Shown here: piece by piece, positions 35,478 through 37,680 of the stretch
Layout of the letters: each line of letters opens with the position of its first letter
Position numbering within the stretch: the stretch's first letter is position 1
DNA from: Caulobacter sp. SLTY
GTDB taxonomy: Bacteria > Pseudomonadota > Alphaproteobacteria > Caulobacterales > Caulobacteraceae
Direction of reading: 5' to 3'
Assembly (NCBI RefSeq): GCF_009905535.1
Contig: NZ_JAAALA010000036.1
Location: 1-37,680 of the forward strand
DNA: 37,680 nucleotides
Notes under the pieces: model-generated
What the model was told of the DNA's origin: nothing
What the model saw: the letters and a program-made list of their open reading frames with translations, nothing else
The model's database searches: none
Program-made: the position numbers and the translations under genes

Positions 35478-36286
35478 GCCGCCTCCGGCCGCGCCAGGCG
35501 GACCTTCAGATAGAGGTCGGCGAAGGCCTCCCGCTGGCGGGCCTCAAGCGCGCCTTCCTTGACCAGCTCCAGGCTGGCCGAGAGGGTGGAGGCGAGATAG
35601 CTGGCCCGGCTGGGGCCGAAATCCTCGTCCGGCATGGGAGCGATGCCCTGCAGCGCCGTCCAGCGGTCGAGCTCGGGCAACAGCTCGCGCAGGCGGCCGC
35701 GGGCGTCTTCCAGCGCGTAGGCGACGGGCGCCTCGGGGCGATAGGTGCGGTAGTGCTCGCGGCGGCGCTGGCCGATGTAGGCGCTCATCAGCTGGTAGAG
35801 ATCGCCTTCGAGCCGGCCGGAACCGACCACCTTTACCTGCTCGGGATCGCCGCGCGTGAATACATCGCGTTGCAGGCGCGGACGCTGGTTGAGCGCCTCG
35901 GAGGCCTTGCGCATGGCGTCGAGCTTGGCCAGTCGGAAGGCCAGGTTGGCGGCAACCTCCTCGGCAGGCGGCTCGTCTCCCCTGCCCTTGTCTGGCCTCG
36001 GCAGCAGCAGGCGGGACTTCAGGTAGGCCAGCCAGGCGGCCATCACCAGATAGTCTGCGGCCAGGGAAAACCGCAGCGACCGAGCCCGATGCACGAACGC
36101 CAGGTACTGTTCGGCCAGCCGGGTGATCGACAGCTGCATCAGATCGACCTTCTGGCTCCGCGCCAGGGCCAGCAGCACATGAAGCGGGCCTTCGTATCCG
36201 TCGACATCGATGATCAGCGCCTCGCCGTCCTCGGTCGCCTCGTTGGCGGCCTTGAAGTCGAGGTTGGGCTGGAAGACGTCGCTCAT
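35474..36286 (-). CDS. scpA: Segregation and condensation protein ScpA
   Basis: A 270-residue kleisin. The N-terminal SMC-neck-binding part has VDGYEGPLHVLLALARSQKV and DLMQLSITRLAEQYLAFVHR, followed by DYLVMAAWLAYLKSRLLLPR, all signature ScpA stretches. The C-terminal winged helix includes ASTLSASLELVKEGALEARQ and FADLYLKVR. It bridges the SMC heads and recruits ScpB. It overlaps both neighbours by 4 nt (ATGA with nagZ), so nagZ-scpA-scpB are translationally coupled. Confidence 0.95.
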   Translation of the reverse strand: MSDVFQPNLDFKAANEATEDGEALIIDVDGYEGPLHVLLALARSQKVDLMQLSITRLAEQYLAFVHRARSLRFSLAADYLVMAAWLAYLKSRLLLPRPDKGRGDEPPAEEVAANLAFRLAKLDAMRKASEALNQRPRLQRDVFTRGDPEQVKVVGSGRLEGDLYQLMSAYIGQRRREHYRTYRPEAPVAYALEDARGRLRELLPELDRWTALQGIAPMPDEDFGPSRASYLASTLSASLELVKEGALEARQREAFADLYLKVRLARPEAA

Positions 36287-37305
36287 GCGGCGAACTTCCC
36301 ATCGAAGGCGGCGTCGAAACGAGCGCGAGCCTCAGCGGCGTCGAAGGGCTCGGGCGTCTTGGCGAGGCGAGCCAGGGCGGCCTCGGCCCGTCGCCTGGAA
36401 GCTCCGGACAGGGTGCGGGTCCCCGCGACCACCCCGGTCATCTCCTCCATCTTTCCATTGCAGTGGAGGATCATGTCGCAGCCGGCCGCGTGGGCGGCGC
36501 GGGCGCGCTGTTCGTAGCTCCCGTCCAGCGCCTTCATCGACAGGTCGTCGGTCATCAAGAGGCCGCCAAAGCCGATCTCACCCCGGATCACATCGCGGAT
36601 GACGGTCTTGGACGTCGTGGCCGGCCGCTTCGCGTCCAGCGCCGTAAAGACCACATGGGCGCTCATTGCCATCGGCATGTCGGACAGCACCTTGAACGGG
36701 GCGAAATCCACCGCCCGCAGATCGTCCGCCTCGGCGTCGACCACCGGCAGCTTCTCGTGACTGTCGGCCAGCGCCCGGCCATGCCCGGGGATGTGCTTGA
36801 TGATCGGCAGCACCCCGCCGGCGATCAGCCCCTCGGCGGCGGCGCGGCCCAGGGTGGCGACCTCCTCGACCGTGTCGGCATAGGCGCGGTCGCCGATGAT
36901 GTCGTGAGCGCCCCGCTGAGGCACGTCGAGGACGGGCACGCAGTCGACGTTGATGCCAAGATCCAACAGGTCATGGGCAATCAGCCGCGCCCCCAACCTT
37001 GTCACCTCACGGCGGACCAGCGGATCATTGCCGGCCAGGGTCCCGTAGGCGCGGCCCGGCGGATACTTGCGCCAGTGGGGCGGCCCGAGCCGCTGCACCC
37101 GTCCGCCTTCCTGGTCGATCAGGATCGGGGCATGCCAGCCAACCGTCTCGCGCAGGGCGGCGGTCAAGGCCCGCACCTGAGCGGGGCTCTCAACGTTGCG
37201 CTTGAACAGCACGAACCCCCAGGGCCGCACCTCGCGGAAGAAACCGATTTCTTCCGGGGTCAGCGCCGTGCCGGCGCAGCCGAGGATGCAGGCCGCCGTG
37301 GTCAC
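36283..37305 (-). CDS. nagZ: Beta-N-acetylhexosaminidase NagZ (GH3)
   Basis: A 340-residue GH3 enzyme that removes GlcNAc from anhydro-muropeptides in the cytoplasm during peptidoglycan recycling. The family signature KHIPGHGRALADSHEKLP (about 167-184) holds the mobile catalytic His/Asp dyad, and the nucleophile Asp is in LMTDDLSMKAL (near 250). Earlier, LIDQEGGRVQRLGPPHW and DCVPVLDVP are also typical. It starts with GTG 37305, overlapping the SPOR-domain gene by 4 nt (GTGA). There is no signal peptide. The position between a SPOR protein and scpAB is common in alphaproteobacteria. Confidence 0.95.
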   Translation of the reverse strand: MTTAACILGCAGTALTPEEIGFFREVRPWGFVLFKRNVESPAQVRALTAALRETVGWHAPILIDQEGGRVQRLGPPHWRKYPPGRAYGTLAGNDPLVRREVTRLGARLIAHDLLDLGINVDCVPVLDVPQRGAHDIIGDRAYADTVEEVATLGRAAAEGLIAGGVLPIIKHIPGHGRALADSHEKLPVVDAEADDLRAVDFAPFKVLSDMPMAMSAHVVFTALDAKRPATTSKTVIRDVIRGEIGFGGLLMTDDLSMKALDGSYEQRARAAHAAGCDMILHCNGKMEEMTGVVAGTRTLSGASRRRAEAALARLAKTPEPFDAAEARARFDAAFDGKFAA

Positions 37306-37680
37306 CGGACGAAGCAGCTCTTTCCGGCGGCCTTAAGCCGGTCGCAGAAGGCTTTCGCGGACGCCTGGTCGGCGAAGCCGGTCACCGAGGTGCGGTAGAG
37401 GGTCTTGCCGTCACGATCGACGGTCTCGACCTTCTTACCCTTGCCGGCGGCCATGCCGGGGGCCAGGGCGGCGGCGTCATTCCAGCCCTTGTCTGCAAGG
37501 GTCGGCGAGGAGAAGGCGCCGATCTGGACCAGGTAGCTCCCGCCGCCCGTCTTCGGCGTCGCGGGGGCGGTGGGCGCCTTCGGGGCAGTCGCCACGACCT
37601 TCTCGGTCGGGGGCGTGGCCGGCTTGGTGACGGGCGCGGCGGCCGGCAGCTTGCCGGTCTCGACCGGGGTCGTCGGGGCC
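37302..37680 (-). CDS. SPOR-domain protein, 5' part outside the window
   Basis: The minus-strand frame is open to the window edge, giving 125 visible residues. The upstream part is a Pro/Ala/Thr-rich linker (LPAAAPVTKPATPPTEKVVA), followed by a C-terminal SPOR domain (GGGSYLVQIGAFSSPTLADK and TLYRTSVTGFADQASAKAFC, ending CFVR). SPOR domains bind denuded glycan strands at the division septum. A short GTG-started frame at 37595 lies within the linker and is not the true start. The N-terminal membrane anchor expected for the family would be beyond the edge. It leads the nagZ-scpA-scpB run. Confidence 0.85.
   Translation of the reverse strand, partial: APTTPVETGKLPAAAPVTKPATPPTEKVVATAPKAPTAPATPKTGGGSYLVQIGAFSSPTLADKGWNDAAALAPGMAAGKGKKVETVDRDGKTLYRTSVTGFADQASAKAFCDRLKAAGKSCFVR

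Overview
The window is GC-rich, densely packed bacterial chromosome. Gene content points to an alphaproteobacterium of the Caulobacteraceae (Caulobacter/Phenylobacterium type). The clues are a PleC-type cell-cycle kinase of the right length and architecture, an HWE-family sensor kinase, a GAAC-N7-GAAC LexA box, many GANTC (CcrM) sites at one promoter, a pair of lipid-type acyl-CoA dehydrogenases and a TonB-dependent receptor. The species call is inference. No rRNA, tRNA, CRISPR array, insertion sequence or prophage was seen.

Layout. Positions 1-3287 are accessory: a LuxR-type regulator cut by the left edge, and upstream of it a TonB-dependent receptor broken by a frameshift; two perfect inverted repeats separate them. 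Positions 3599-5906 hold a GH15 glucoamylase/trehalase-type enzyme and a CBS-domain protein, both preceded by sequences resembling general-stress (sigma-EcfG) promoters. Positions 5903-9541 (minus strand) hold an exported Tiki/ChaN/EreA-like protein and two acyl-CoA dehydrogenases. The dehydrogenase pair is divergent from a small conserved protein across two GTCAA palindromes. Positions 10304-16642 hold pepN, pleC (behind a dense cluster of GANTC sites) and alanine racemase, ending at a REP-like palindrome. Positions 16713-18761 encode a hybrid kinase whose N-terminus resembles the HNOBA domain of NO-signalling proteins.

Positions 19504-23031 form a LexA-box-preceded radA-cvpA-purF operon with overlapping ends. 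Positions 23108-25029 hold a GAF-PAS-HWE kinase and a convergent single-domain response regulator, suggestive of a general stress response input module. Positions 25148-26850 pair an SBF-type transporter with a short-chain dehydrogenase.

The rest is envelope and housekeeping on the minus strand. A YfgM-like protein, BamB and Der (30792-26854) match the enteric yfgM-bamB-der order, with two hairpins between bamB and der. tatABC follows (32640-30889), then a YbaL/KefB-type antiporter with an extra C-terminal domain. Finally a 4-nt-overlapping run reads SPOR-domain protein, nagZ, scpA and scpB (37680-34824), linking peptidoglycan recycling to condensin.

I do not see a clear-cut new defence or mobile system. 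The most promising leads are regulatory (the pleC GANTC cluster, the radA SOS box, the GTCAA operator pair and the stress-promoter-like sites) and the HNOBA kinase that has no H-NOX partner in view.
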